From Actinomadura macra NBRC 14102 (GTDB taxonomy: Bacteria > Actinomycetota > Actinomycetes > Streptosporangiales > Streptosporangiaceae), in NCBI RefSeq assembly GCF_001552215.1, contig NZ_BCQT01000001.1:1-64000 (forward strand): 64,000 nt of DNA. The letters run 5' to 3'. The translations under genes and the position numbers were made by a program. Positions 1 to 7,784 of the stretch are shown here, piece by piece. The notes beneath the pieces are model-generated. The model worked only from the letters and a program-made list of their open reading frames with translations, searched no databases and was not told where the DNA came from. Every line of letters begins with the position of its first letter. Position 1 is the first letter of the stretch.

Positions 1-537
1 CTGTCTTCACGTCACGCAGCCACGATAAAGGCACTCGGATTTCAGAGGCCAGACACCCAGATGCCGGGCCGGAGCACGTTTACCGAGGTACAATCATACG
101 TACGGTAGATCATTCGTCGACCGCGATTAGGAAAGTTTCCCCGATGGGACACCAGCGGGGCCATGTGCTGTCGGGGCGTGTCACCCCTCGGACACAAGAT
201 CAGCCCCGGAGATGTGCAGGTCACAGGTCCGGGGCGTTGTCGTACCTGGGCACGCAGAGGCCCGTTGATACCCTGCTGATACTTCCGGCCTGTGGATCAT
301 GGTTCTACGCCTCGGCGACGAGCGCGGCGAACGAGTCGGCCGCCGATGCCGATGCGCTGGAGGAGATGATCCGCCTCATGGACGAGTCCCGAACGTTGCA
401 CCGACAGGCGGGCGGCCCGAGCGTCGTCAACATCGGCCGCCACCGCATCCGAGCGGGGTACGGGATATAGGCGATGCGGAGGGCGAGCGCGCCCGGCCGG
501 CGAGCCTGCGCGCCGAGTGTCGGCCGCATCATGGCCA
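1..537. other. No convincing gene; weak possible coding remnant
   Basis: No gene is supported here with confidence. A plus-strand open frame at 144-470 has, in its 3' half (about 300-470), strongly G/C-biased third positions and a protein-like Ala/Glu-rich stretch ending in RAGYGI, so it could be the 3' end of a decayed or very small gene. Its 5' half lacks that bias, no ribosome-binding site is evident, and I recognise no family. Confidence 0.3.
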
Positions 538-942
538 CTAGGGACAAGCCCACACACGGCTGGCACGTGATGGTGGGAGCGGCGCCGCCCCGGCTCTACC
601 CCTGGAAGGGGCTGGGGACACCGGTGCGCCGAGTGCCCTGCCCACCCGCAGCGCGGCCTGCTCCGGATCGGCTGGCAACTGCACCTGGTAGTCCGGGCCG
701 GATGCCCACACGTAGGTTTCGGCGCCTTCGTCCCAGCGGATCCGCCGCGCCGGACGGTCCCGGTACGAGACGTGCAACCGCATCCCCAGCGCTCCGACCG
801 TCCCCAGCTTGGGGATGCTGTACTGCTCCGGGACGCGTGCACGCGTCACCGCCACCTGCGGAGCGCATCGCCGGACGGCGGCATACAGCGCGTCCAACGG
901 CCCGAACGGCTCGACCTTGAGAACGTCGAGTTCAGCCATCAT
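538..942 (-). CDS. Hypothetical protein, 134 aa
   Basis: Small soluble protein of unknown function; no domain recognised. It starts MMAELDVLKVEPFG and has a well-formed central part rich in Arg and aromatic residues, with a Pro/Ala/Arg-rich tail. There is no signal peptide or membrane segment. Its start overlaps the end of the upstream gene by 11 bp, and it is the last of a run of four minus-strand genes headed by an XRE regulator, so it is probably cotranscribed. XRE regulators followed by small unknown proteins are common in actinomycetes and often act as cell-differentiation switches. Whether this one does is inference. Confidence 0.6.
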   Translation of the reverse strand: MMAELDVLKVEPFGPLDALYAAVRRCAPQVAVTRARVPEQYSIPKLGTVGALGMRLHVSYRDRPARRIRWDEGAETYVWASGPDYQVQLPADPEQAALRVGRALGAPVSPAPSRGRAGAAPLPPSRASRVWACP

Positions 943-1324
943 GCCGCCTGAGCCGGGTCTGCCGGGTCTGCCGGGTCTGGAGACACCGGACGGGAAAGCG
1001 CGGGGGTGCGTCCCGCCGTCCGGGGCAGGCCAGCCGCCGGACGGCCTCCGCCATGGCGTCCGGTGTCAGCCGCGCGCCGATCTTCGCGACCGCGCCGGGC
1101 AGGTCATGGCAGGGGGTGAGCGCGTCACCGGCCGAGCCGACGAACCAGGGCACCCCACCCTCGCCCGCCTCGACGCCGACGCTCTCCCCGACCACGGGAA
1201 GGCTGGGACACCGCACATGCAACAGTGCCGGATCCCGGTCGTAGCGAGGATGCACCGTCCATCCCTCGCTGATCAGGGCCCGTGCGAGCAAGCCGAGATA
1301 GAACACGGCATCTCCCGCGCTCAC
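932..1324 (-). CDS. Hypothetical protein, 130 aa
   Basis: Protein of unknown function. The GTG start overlaps the TGA stop of the upstream gene in the 4-bp GTGA arrangement, indicating translational coupling. The first 100 residues look like a compact alpha/beta domain (motifs GWTVHPRYDRDP, LPVVGESVGV). The C-terminus is basic and contains a Thr-Arg-Gln repeat encoded by a 9-bp tandem repeat. No transmembrane segment or signal peptide. It sits in the middle of the XRE-associated four-gene run. Confidence 0.65.
   Translation of the reverse strand: MSAGDAVFYLGLLARALISEGWTVHPRYDRDPALLHVRCPSLPVVGESVGVEAGEGGVPWFVGSAGDALTPCHDLPGAVAKIGARLTPDAMAEAVRRLACPGRRDAPPRFPVRCLQTRQTRQTRLRRHDG
952..978. repeat. 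27-bp tandem repeat, 3 x 9 bp
   Basis: Three perfect copies of the 9-mer GCCGGGTCT lie head to tail. They fall inside the 3' end of the 932-1324 gene, where they encode a repeated Thr-Arg-Gln tail. A 9-bp unit keeps the reading frame, so copy-number slippage would only lengthen or shorten the C-terminus. Confidence 0.85.
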
Positions 1325-1653
1325 GGCGCCGGGGACAGGTTACCGCTGACGATGACGGCGGCGCCGATGATGTCCTCTGCCTCTGCGATCGGCTCCCCGT
1401 TGGCCTCATCGAGGAACCACATCCGCTCCTGCTCGATGACGCGCGGCTTGCACGTGATCCTCTGAACCGCTCCGGTGGGATCGTCCGGACGAGTCACGAT
1501 GATGGCGAGCGGGCTTGCCCGCAATTCCACGGCGAAGCCGCGCCCCTGCAAGGTGGTCATCAGGTCGTAGAGCTTCGGGTACGCGTGCCGATGTTCGGTG
1601 CCATCGAACCGGTCACCGGTGGCCGCTCCGCGTAGTTCGTTACCCTGCCCCAT
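1321..1653 (-). CDS. Hypothetical protein, 110 aa
   Basis: Small soluble protein, family not recognised. It starts MGQGNELRGAATGD and contains a mid-protein segment (GFAVELRASPLAIIV) that looks like a beta-rich core. It is the first small gene after the XRE regulator, with a 150-bp gap upstream, and its stop overlaps the GTG start of the next gene. The three small proteins and the regulator are therefore likely to work together, but I cannot assign a role. Confidence 0.65.
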   Translation of the reverse strand: MGQGNELRGAATGDRFDGTEHRHAYPKLYDLMTTLQGRGFAVELRASPLAIIVTRPDDPTGAVQRITCKPRVIEQERMWFLDEANGEPIAEAEDIIGAAVIVSGNLSPAP

Positions 1654-1805
1654 AGCCGGGCCTCCGTTCCGGTCAGGTCCCGGCCGGTGGTCGATTCACC
1701 GCGTCCGGGGCCGCCTGTGTGTCGTCAGACACACTCGCGGTGACCAGGATCGGGCGTTGTCCCAGATTGGAACACTGGCGTACTTGTCGACTCGTCCGCG
1801 CCTCG

Positions 1806-2999
1806 CTACGCGCTCATGCGGTTGTGAAGCTGCCGCAGCGACTCGGGCACCGTGCGCCGAACGTCCATCAGGTGGTCCACGATGGTGCGCGCTGAGGGGT
1901 GGTAACGGGTCATCTGGGGCGCGGTTTGCTCGGCCGTCAGCAGCCGCGAGAGCGCTCGGTTGTAATCGCCGAGCTCTACTCTCACGCGCGCCATGTCGAT
2001 CTGATGATGCGCGCGACGCTCGGCTGCGAGGCCAAGAAGCGCCGCTTCGGAGATCTCTTCGTCCCGTCGTGCGGCCTCGTCCAGATCACCCAACTCCAGC
2101 GCTATCGCCGCACCGTGGATCGCGAGGTTACCGGGGTTGTAGTCGGTACCGTGCTCGTCCAGGGTGGGGCCACCGGCCGCGCGGCTGACCTCCGTGGCCT
2201 GCCCGTAGTAGTCCCATGCGTCGGCGCTCTTTCCACCGCGGGCCGACACGACGGCCGCGCGCAGGTTCAGGGCGCCGAGTACCTCGATGGCGTCCGGGCG
2301 CGACCGATCGACCTTACGGATCGACTTGTCGAGCAGGCGCACAGCGGGCCCGTAGGCGGCGACACCCATCATCAGCAGGGAGCGCCGATGTGCGATCATC
2401 AGTGGCAGATGAGGGTCTTCTGAGTGTGCAGCTGAGACGGTCGCACGCTCCATGATCTGCCCTGACAGATCGTTGTATCCCAGCCTGCGGGTGAGGGAGG
2501 CGGCGAGGTTGTGTGCCTGGTTGAGCATCGTCCAGGCGCGCGGGCTGCCTACCTCGTAGACGTGCCAGGTGAGTTCTTCGACGATGCCCGGCAACCGGGC
2601 GGCAAGCTGAAGGTGACGTGCCTGGCGGCGTAGGGCGAGGGCGTTCGCGACGGCGGCCGAGATCTGGTTGAGGGCGCGCGGCGGGGTGTCGAGTTCTGGC
2701 CCTACGTCCACATAGGCCATCGCTCGGCGCAGGTCCGATATCGAGCCGTGCACCTGGTCGTGGTCACGGGTGTGGCTGCGGTAGGGCTGCCCGTAGATCT
2801 CGGCGGAATCCACAGCCAGGGCCGCGGCAACGGAGGCGACGAACCCGGGAGTCGCGACCTTGTGCCCTGCCTCTACCTGCGCGATGTGGGATCGGGAGTA
2901 CCGCGAACGCTGGGCGAGGCCGTGTTGCGTCAGTCCACGCCGCTTGCGAACGCGCGCCACCCGGACACCGATGCCATCGGGGGTAGCACCGCCCGACAT
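1806..2999 (-). CDS. XRE-family transcriptional regulator, 397 aa
   Basis: DNA-binding regulator. Residues about 10-60 form a Cro/C1-type helix-turn-helix (RKRRGLTQHGLAQRS, then SRSHIAQVEAG). The remaining ~320 residues are helical and Ala/Arg-rich, resembling the TPR-like sensor domain of the large actinomycete XRE proteins. The ATG at 2999 gives the expected HTH-proximal N-terminus. Proteins of this size and build are frequent in Streptomyces and Actinomadura and often control a small downstream partner. The three small genes following it on the same strand fit that pattern. The ligand is unknown. Confidence 0.85.
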   Translation of the reverse strand: MSGGATPDGIGVRVARVRKRRGLTQHGLAQRSRYSRSHIAQVEAGHKVATPGFVASVAAALAVDSAEIYGQPYRSHTRDHDQVHGSISDLRRAMAYVDVGPELDTPPRALNQISAAVANALALRRQARHLQLAARLPGIVEELTWHVYEVGSPRAWTMLNQAHNLAASLTRRLGYNDLSGQIMERATVSAAHSEDPHLPLMIAHRRSLLMMGVAAYGPAVRLLDKSIRKVDRSRPDAIEVLGALNLRAAVVSARGGKSADAWDYYGQATEVSRAAGGPTLDEHGTDYNPGNLAIHGAAIALELGDLDEAARRDEEISEAALLGLAAERRAHHQIDMARVRVELGDYNRALSRLLTAEQTAPQMTRYHPSARTIVDHLMDVRRTVPESLRQLHNRMSA

Positions 3000-3387
3000 A
3001 GGCCCCGCCTCTCCTGACTGGTCGCGCTTCAGGCTACGAGGCAGATCCCATCGGCGTCATGCGGTCCCAACTACCGAACACCAGACAGCGAGAACCCGCC
3101 TGTGGCCGACCGAGCAGGGTCTCCTATGGCCCCAGTCGCCGTTCACGGACGCCTACATCCGGCGGTTCGCCCGCGATAACGGCATTGACCCTGATGGAAG
3201 GGCGACGGAAAGGCCGGGGTGTAGGTGAGCGGCAGAATGGCCGGCCGCCCGGGGCGGGTGGCCGGGCATTTCATCGCCCTGGTCCAAGGCTTGTCGTGAC
3301 CGAATCTACCGCTACCCCCACGAACCACGCCGGTGACTTCGCCTATGTCGGGGTGCAAGCGTCGACCGTGCACGACGGCGTCCACAT
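3000..3387. other. Intergenic region, decayed sequence
   Basis: Nearly 390 bp with no intact gene, between the XRE regulator and the recombinase remnant. A short plus-strand stretch around 3130-3190 (protein-like segment PFTDAYIRRFARDNGI) has coding-type codon usage but is not part of a complete gene, suggesting decayed material next to the recombinase fragment. Confidence 0.5.
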
Positions 3388-3801
3388 CTACTCACCGTCC
3401 ACGGACGCCTCCCCCGCGGAAAAGTTCGAGATCGGTGTCAGATGGTAGGCGAGCCGCAGGCCGGGCTGTCGGTAGACGTTCTGTCGGTCCTTGGGTTTGG
3501 CATCGGCCAGGATTTTCACCAGGCCACCGAGAGCCGAGATGCGCCCCTCGATCTCCCCGGGCGTCATGAGCTGCGGCCGCTCGCATCCGGCCGCGTCCAT
3601 CTGCGCTTGCGCAGCGGCCCGTTCGGCGTTGGTCTCGGCGATCCATGTGGTGATGGTGGCCGGATCGGCACCGGCTTCCAGCGCGGCCCGGTGGCGGGCG
3701 AGCCTGGCGTCGCAGGCCGCGACCTTCGCGCGGGCCCTGGTGGTGTCGGAGGTGGGCGGCTGCGTCGGCGCGGTGATCTTGGTCTGCCGCCGCTCAGTCC
3801 T
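3388..3801 (-). pseudogene. Large serine recombinase, C-terminal remnant
   Basis: About 135 codons match the C-terminal coiled-coil region of actinobacterial large serine recombinases: a helix with ARLARHRAALEAGADP, a WIAETNAERAAAQ segment, and the typical LADAKPKDRQNVYRQPGLRL ending. The catalytic N-terminal resolvase domain and the zinc-ribbon domain are absent. The homology stops where the amidohydrolase 3' end begins in a different frame, so the gene was cut by insertion or recombination. It marks a likely boundary of the ketone-carboxylation block. Such recombinases integrate phages and integrative elements, so site-specific transfer is plausible, but no attachment site could be identified. 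Confidence 0.8.
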
Positions 3802-4675
3802 TGACCAAGCCGAGCAGGAGGGCGGCGTTGTCCTTGAGGATCTTGGGCCGCACCTCGGGCTTGATTTCGAGCCTGTCGAAGTCGGCCAGCCAGCGGTCGG
3901 GGGTGATGACCGGGTAGTCCGAGCCGAAGAGCACCTTGTCCTTGAGCAGGGTGTTCGCGTACCGCACCAGCTGCGGCGGGAAGTACTTCGGCGACCAGCC
4001 CGAAAGGTCGATATAGACATACGGCTTGTGGGTGGCCACCGCCAGCGCCTCGTCCTGCCACGGAAAGGAGGGGTGAGCCAGGATGATCCGCAGCTGCGGG
4101 AAGTCGACGGCGACGTCGTCGACCAGCATGGGGTTGGAGTACTTCAGCCGGATCCCGCCGCCGCCGGGCACGCCGGCGCCGATGCCGGTCTGGCCGGTGT
4201 GGAACAGCGCGGGCACGCCGAGCTCCTCGATCGCCTCGTACAGCGGGTAGGCGAGGCGGTCGTTGGGGGCGAATGCCTGGATGCTGGGGTGGAACTTGAA
4301 GCCGCGCACCCCGTACTCCTCCACCAGGCGGCGGGCTTCGCGCACCCCGGCGCGGCCCTTGTGGGGGTCGATGCTGGCGAAGGGGATGAGTACGTCGGGG
4401 TGGGCAGCGCAGCCTTCGGCGACCTCTTCGTTGGCGATCCGCGGGTGCCCGGTGGCGTGCTCGGCGTCGACGGTGAACACCACCGCGGCCATCCGGCGCT
4501 CGCGGTAGTAGGCGGCCATCTCCTCGATGGTGGGCTGGCGGTGCCCGTGGGCTTTGAAGTACTCCTCGGAGGCACCGAACAGCTCGGGGCTCAACGCCCC
4601 GTGACCGTCCTTGGAGATCTCCGCGTGCGTGTGCACGTCGATCGCGACGAGCTCGTCCGGGTTCAGTGATGGCAT
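3794..4675 (-). CDS. Amidohydrolase family (ACMSD-like TIM barrel), 293 aa
   Basis: Metal-dependent hydrolase or decarboxylase of the amidohydrolase_2 superfamily (ACMSD, gamma-resorcylate decarboxylase and relatives). Visible metal and active-site motifs are DVHTHAE near residue 15, GFKFHPS mid-protein, LFHTGQTG, ILAHPSFPW and the closing FGSDYP aspartate. Length and order are normal for the family. It is the last gene of the operon, 63 bp after acetoacetyl-CoA synthetase, with a GGAAGG ribosome-binding site. Its role is unclear: it might decarboxylate or hydrolyse a side product, or open a ring in an upstream step. Function is inferred only at superfamily level. Confidence 0.85.
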   Translation of the reverse strand: MPSLNPDELVAIDVHTHAEISKDGHGALSPELFGASEEYFKAHGHRQPTIEEMAAYYRERRMAAVVFTVDAEHATGHPRIANEEVAEGCAAHPDVLIPFASIDPHKGRAGVREARRLVEEYGVRGFKFHPSIQAFAPNDRLAYPLYEAIEELGVPALFHTGQTGIGAGVPGGGGIRLKYSNPMLVDDVAVDFPQLRIILAHPSFPWQDEALAVATHKPYVYIDLSGWSPKYFPPQLVRYANTLLKDKVLFGSDYPVITPDRWLADFDRLEIKPEVRPKILKDNAALLLGLVKD

Positions 4676-4738
4676 CGTTGTCTTGCCTTCCGTGGATGAG
4701 TGGCGTCGCGCGGGGCCGGGGCCTCCGTTACCGCCAGG

Positions 4739-6799
4739 TCAGCGCATGCGGGTTCTGGGGCGGCCCTCGGTACGGAACCGCTGTGCCTGGTCCACGTACC
4801 AGTCGACCACTTCGGGGTTGGCCAGGGAGCCGCGGTTGACGGCGGTGCCCGGGTCGTGTCCGGTGAAGAGCTTTTTGATCGGGACCTCGATCTTCTTCAA
4901 CGCGTGGGTGACCGGTACGCCGGGCGCGGCGATGATGTCGTCCGGGACGTGCCGGTGTGAAGTGTGCTCCCGGATCGTGGTGTTGATCCTGGTCCTGAGC
5001 TCGTCGGTGAGCTCGTCGTCGAGGACCACGAAGAGCGGCATCCAGTAGCCGCCGTCCGGTTGTTCCAGCCCGAGGACCAGGGCGTCGCGAACCTCGGGCA
5101 CGTGCTGTAGCGCGGCGTAGATGTCACCGCTGCCGAGGCGGACCCCGAGCCGGTTGAGGGTGGCGTCCGACCGCCCGTGCACGATGAACTCGCCCTCGGG
5201 GGTCTCGGTGATCCAGTCGCCCTGTGTCCAGGCGCCCGGGAACTTCTCGAAGTACGAGCCGCGGTACTTGGTGCCGTCCTCGTCCCCCCAGAAGGACACC
5301 GGCATCGACGGCATGGGACGGGTGATGACCATCTCCCCGACCTCGCCGACGACCCGCTCCCCGGCCTCAGACCAGGCCTCGACCGCCACGCCGAGCAGTG
5401 GCCCCTGGAGCCGGCCCAGGTGCACCGGCTCCAGCGGGTTCGAGCCGATGAATCCGCTGCAGATGTCGGTACCGCCCGTGTCGGAGCCGAGGTGGATGTC
5501 TCGCTTGACGTGTTCGTGCACCCAGCGCCAGGTCGAGTCCGGTAGCGGGGATCCGGTGGAGAGGATGGAGCGGAGCAGGGACAGGTCCCACTCCTTGCCG
5601 GGGTCCAGGCCGGACTTCTCCACCAGCGACAGGTAGGCGGCGCCAGTGGCGAACATGGTGGCGCCGGTCAGCGCGATGACCTCGAACTGCCGGTCCTTGC
5701 GCCGGTGGGTGGGCGACCCGGCGTAGGTGACCACGGAGGCGCCGGACATGAGGTTGTTGACCAGGGTGTTCCAGACCATCCACGAGGTGTTCGCGGCGAC
5801 GTAGTAGCGGTCGCCCGGGCCCATGTCCTGGTTCAGACCGGTCCCCTTGAGGGCCTCCAGGGTCATGCCGCCGTGTCCGTGGACGATCCCCTTGGGCGAG
5901 CCGGTGGTACCGGAAGAGAACAGGATCCAGAGCGGGTGGTCGAAGGGCACCCTCAGACAGGCGGGCTCGACGTCGTCCGCCACCAGCGCGGCGAAGTCCA
6001 GTCGGCCGGTGGCCGCCGGCCCGGCTCCCGGCTCCGAGGCCGGGTTCAGGTGACGGACGAGGATGGTGTGCCGTAGGCCCGGCAGGCCGGCTTCCACCTC
6101 GGCCAGATGGTCCAGCCGGTGGACGTCCTTGCCGTTGAACCGGTAGCCGTCCACACCGATCAGGATCTTCGGTTCGAGCTGGAGCAAACGGTCCAGGGTG
6201 GACGGGGCGGACAGATCAGGCGAGTTGATCGTCCAGACCGCACCGATGCTCGCGGCGGCCAGCAGCCCGATGACGGCCTCGGGCAGATTCGGCAGCACGG
6301 CCGCCACCCGGTCCCCCGGTTCGACGCCCAGACGCTTCAGGTGCGCCGCGAGCGACGCCACCTGGGTCGCGAGCTGCCGCCACGTGAGCTCCAAGGCGGC
6401 GTTGTCCTCGTCGATGGTCAGCACCGCGGTGGTCTCCGCGAGCCGCGGATCCCGCGCATGGCGCAGAACGTTCTCGGCGAAATTCAGCCTGGCGTTCGGG
6501 TACCAGACCGCTCCGGGCATGCGCTCCTCGGCCAGTGCGGGCCCCTGGAAGCCCTCGCCCACCACGCCGAAGTACTGCCGCACCGCGTCCCAGAATTCCG
6601 CCGGTTCGCGCACCGACCACCGCCAGACCTCGCGGTAGTCCGCCACCCGAACGTTCCGGTGCCCGGCCACCCAGGACATGAAGTCCCACAGACGGGACGC
6701 CCTCCGCTGTTCCTCGGTGGGCAGCCACGTCACCTGCCGGCCGTCCGCCATACTGTCGGGCACCGCGCTGTCATGAACCGCGCTGTCGCGGGTCGACAT
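4739..6799 (-). CDS. aacS: Acetoacetyl-CoA synthetase (acetoacetate-CoA ligase), 686 aa
   Basis: Activates acetoacetate with ATP and CoA to acetoacetyl-CoA, the entry to thiolase or polyhydroxybutyrate metabolism. It has the ANL-superfamily P-loop SSGTTGSPKGIVH, the AACS-type motif SDTGGTDICSGF, the NARLNFAEN region and the C-terminal catalytic-lysine segment ALKKIEVPIKK. Length is typical for AACS (~650-690 aa). Two in-frame ATGs lie after a GGGGAGG site: 6808 is only 2 nt from it and 6799 about 11 nt, so the later one is preferred. Its presence directly after a biotin carboxylase argues that the carboxylase product is acetoacetate. Confidence 0.93.
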   Translation of the reverse strand: MSTRDSAVHDSAVPDSMADGRQVTWLPTEEQRRASRLWDFMSWVAGHRNVRVADYREVWRWSVREPAEFWDAVRQYFGVVGEGFQGPALAEERMPGAVWYPNARLNFAENVLRHARDPRLAETTAVLTIDEDNAALELTWRQLATQVASLAAHLKRLGVEPGDRVAAVLPNLPEAVIGLLAAASIGAVWTINSPDLSAPSTLDRLLQLEPKILIGVDGYRFNGKDVHRLDHLAEVEAGLPGLRHTILVRHLNPASEPGAGPAATGRLDFAALVADDVEPACLRVPFDHPLWILFSSGTTGSPKGIVHGHGGMTLEALKGTGLNQDMGPGDRYYVAANTSWMVWNTLVNNLMSGASVVTYAGSPTHRRKDRQFEVIALTGATMFATGAAYLSLVEKSGLDPGKEWDLSLLRSILSTGSPLPDSTWRWVHEHVKRDIHLGSDTGGTDICSGFIGSNPLEPVHLGRLQGPLLGVAVEAWSEAGERVVGEVGEMVITRPMPSMPVSFWGDEDGTKYRGSYFEKFPGAWTQGDWITETPEGEFIVHGRSDATLNRLGVRLGSGDIYAALQHVPEVRDALVLGLEQPDGGYWMPLFVVLDDELTDELRTRINTTIREHTSHRHVPDDIIAAPGVPVTHALKKIEVPIKKLFTGHDPGTAVNRGSLANPEVVDWYVDQAQRFRTEGRPRTRMR

Positions 6800-6857
6800 C
6801 GTCGCCATCTCCTCCCCTGTCCCCTGCCTGTCCGCTGTCCCAGCTCGTCCTCTGCAC

Positions 6858-7784
6858 CTACTGCGCCTGCGCCGACGGCGGCGCCGCGTCCTGCGACGCG
6901 AGCGAGAGCAACTCCAGCACCTCGGGCAGGCCGTCCGCCACGAGGTCCGGGCGCCGGTCGGCTGGTGCCGCCTCGGCGTCGGCGGCGGAGCTCGTACCGG
7001 TGGTGACCAGACATCCCAGGGCACCGGCCGTCCGTGCCATCGCGCACTCGAGGTCGAGGTCGTCGCCGACGATGAGCATCTGCTCCGGCCTGACCCGCAG
7101 CCGCCGGGTCAGCAGCTCCAGGGCCTCCCGCGACGGCTTCCCGAGCACGTGGTAGGGGCGGCCGGTGACATGGCTGAGCCCGCTGGCGATGAAGCCGGAC
7201 ACCCCCACGTTGAAGCGGCGTTCGGAGGCGAAGGACGGGGCGTCGGAGGTGCAGTAGATCGGTGCGCCGGCCAGGACGGCCTCGGCGGCCACCTGGAGCT
7301 TCTCCCGGCCGAACTGTGTGTCCCAGCCGATGACCACGGCGGCGGCGTCCGTCGGTTCCCCGGCCAGGGCCCGGTCCAGATCCACCAGGGGGAGCCCGTG
7401 CCGCAAGAACTCCTCCTGGACGCCGGGGCCGCCGAAGATCAGGACAGGCCGCCCCGGATACAGGGTCCGCATCGTCTCCGCAGCCACCACGGCTGGGGTG
7501 AGCACCTCCTCGTCCCGCACGTCCAGACCGAGGGAGCGCAGGGTCTCGGCGATCCGGCTGGGGGTCTGCATGGTGCCGTTGGTGAACACCGCCATGCTCC
7601 GCCCGGTGGCACGCACCAGGTCGATGACCTCCCGGGCGCCGGGGAGGGCTCTACCGCCGTGGCCGCTGGGGCCGTCGGAGAGCACCAGGCAGCCGTCAAT
7701 GTCGAACATCACGCCGCGGACCTCGGCAAGCCTGGCGAGCTCCCTTCGTCGCTGCTCCCGGTGCGCCGTGCCCACCGCGCTCAC
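6858..7784 (-). CDS. HAD-IIA (NagD-like) phosphatase, 308 aa
   Basis: Haloacid-dehalogenase-fold phosphohydrolase. Motif I is MFDIDGCLVLSDGP (D28 nucleophile, D30), motif II lies in MAVFTNGT, and the C-terminal acidic motif is IVGDDLDLE. The C2-type cap and length match the NagD/4-nitrophenylphosphatase group. The GTG start overlaps the stop of the carboxyltransferase gene (GTGA), so it is translationally coupled to the carboxylase. In this operon a phosphatase could remove an unproductive enol phosphate or another phosphorylated intermediate. That role is inference. Confidence 0.85.
   Translation of the reverse strand: MSAVGTAHREQRRRELARLAEVRGVMFDIDGCLVLSDGPSGHGGRALPGAREVIDLVRATGRSMAVFTNGTMQTPSRIAETLRSLGLDVRDEEVLTPAVVAAETMRTLYPGRPVLIFGGPGVQEEFLRHGLPLVDLDRALAGEPTDAAAVVIGWDTQFGREKLQVAAEAVLAGAPIYCTSDAPSFASERRFNVGVSGFIASGLSHVTGRPYHVLGKPSREALELLTRRLRVRPEQMLIVGDDLDLECAMARTAGALGCLVTTGTSSAADAEAAPADRRPDLVADGLPEVLELLSLASQDAAPPSAQAQ

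Noticed and set aside
3491..4669. Long plus-strand open frame over the amidohydrolase
   Set aside because: Antisense shadow: Gly/Val/Asp-rich with no family motifs, while the minus strand encodes a recognisable enzyme. The same reasoning excludes the long plus-strand frames over 7.9-9.6, 25.9-28.7, 38.0-40.0 and 61.4-63.5 kb.
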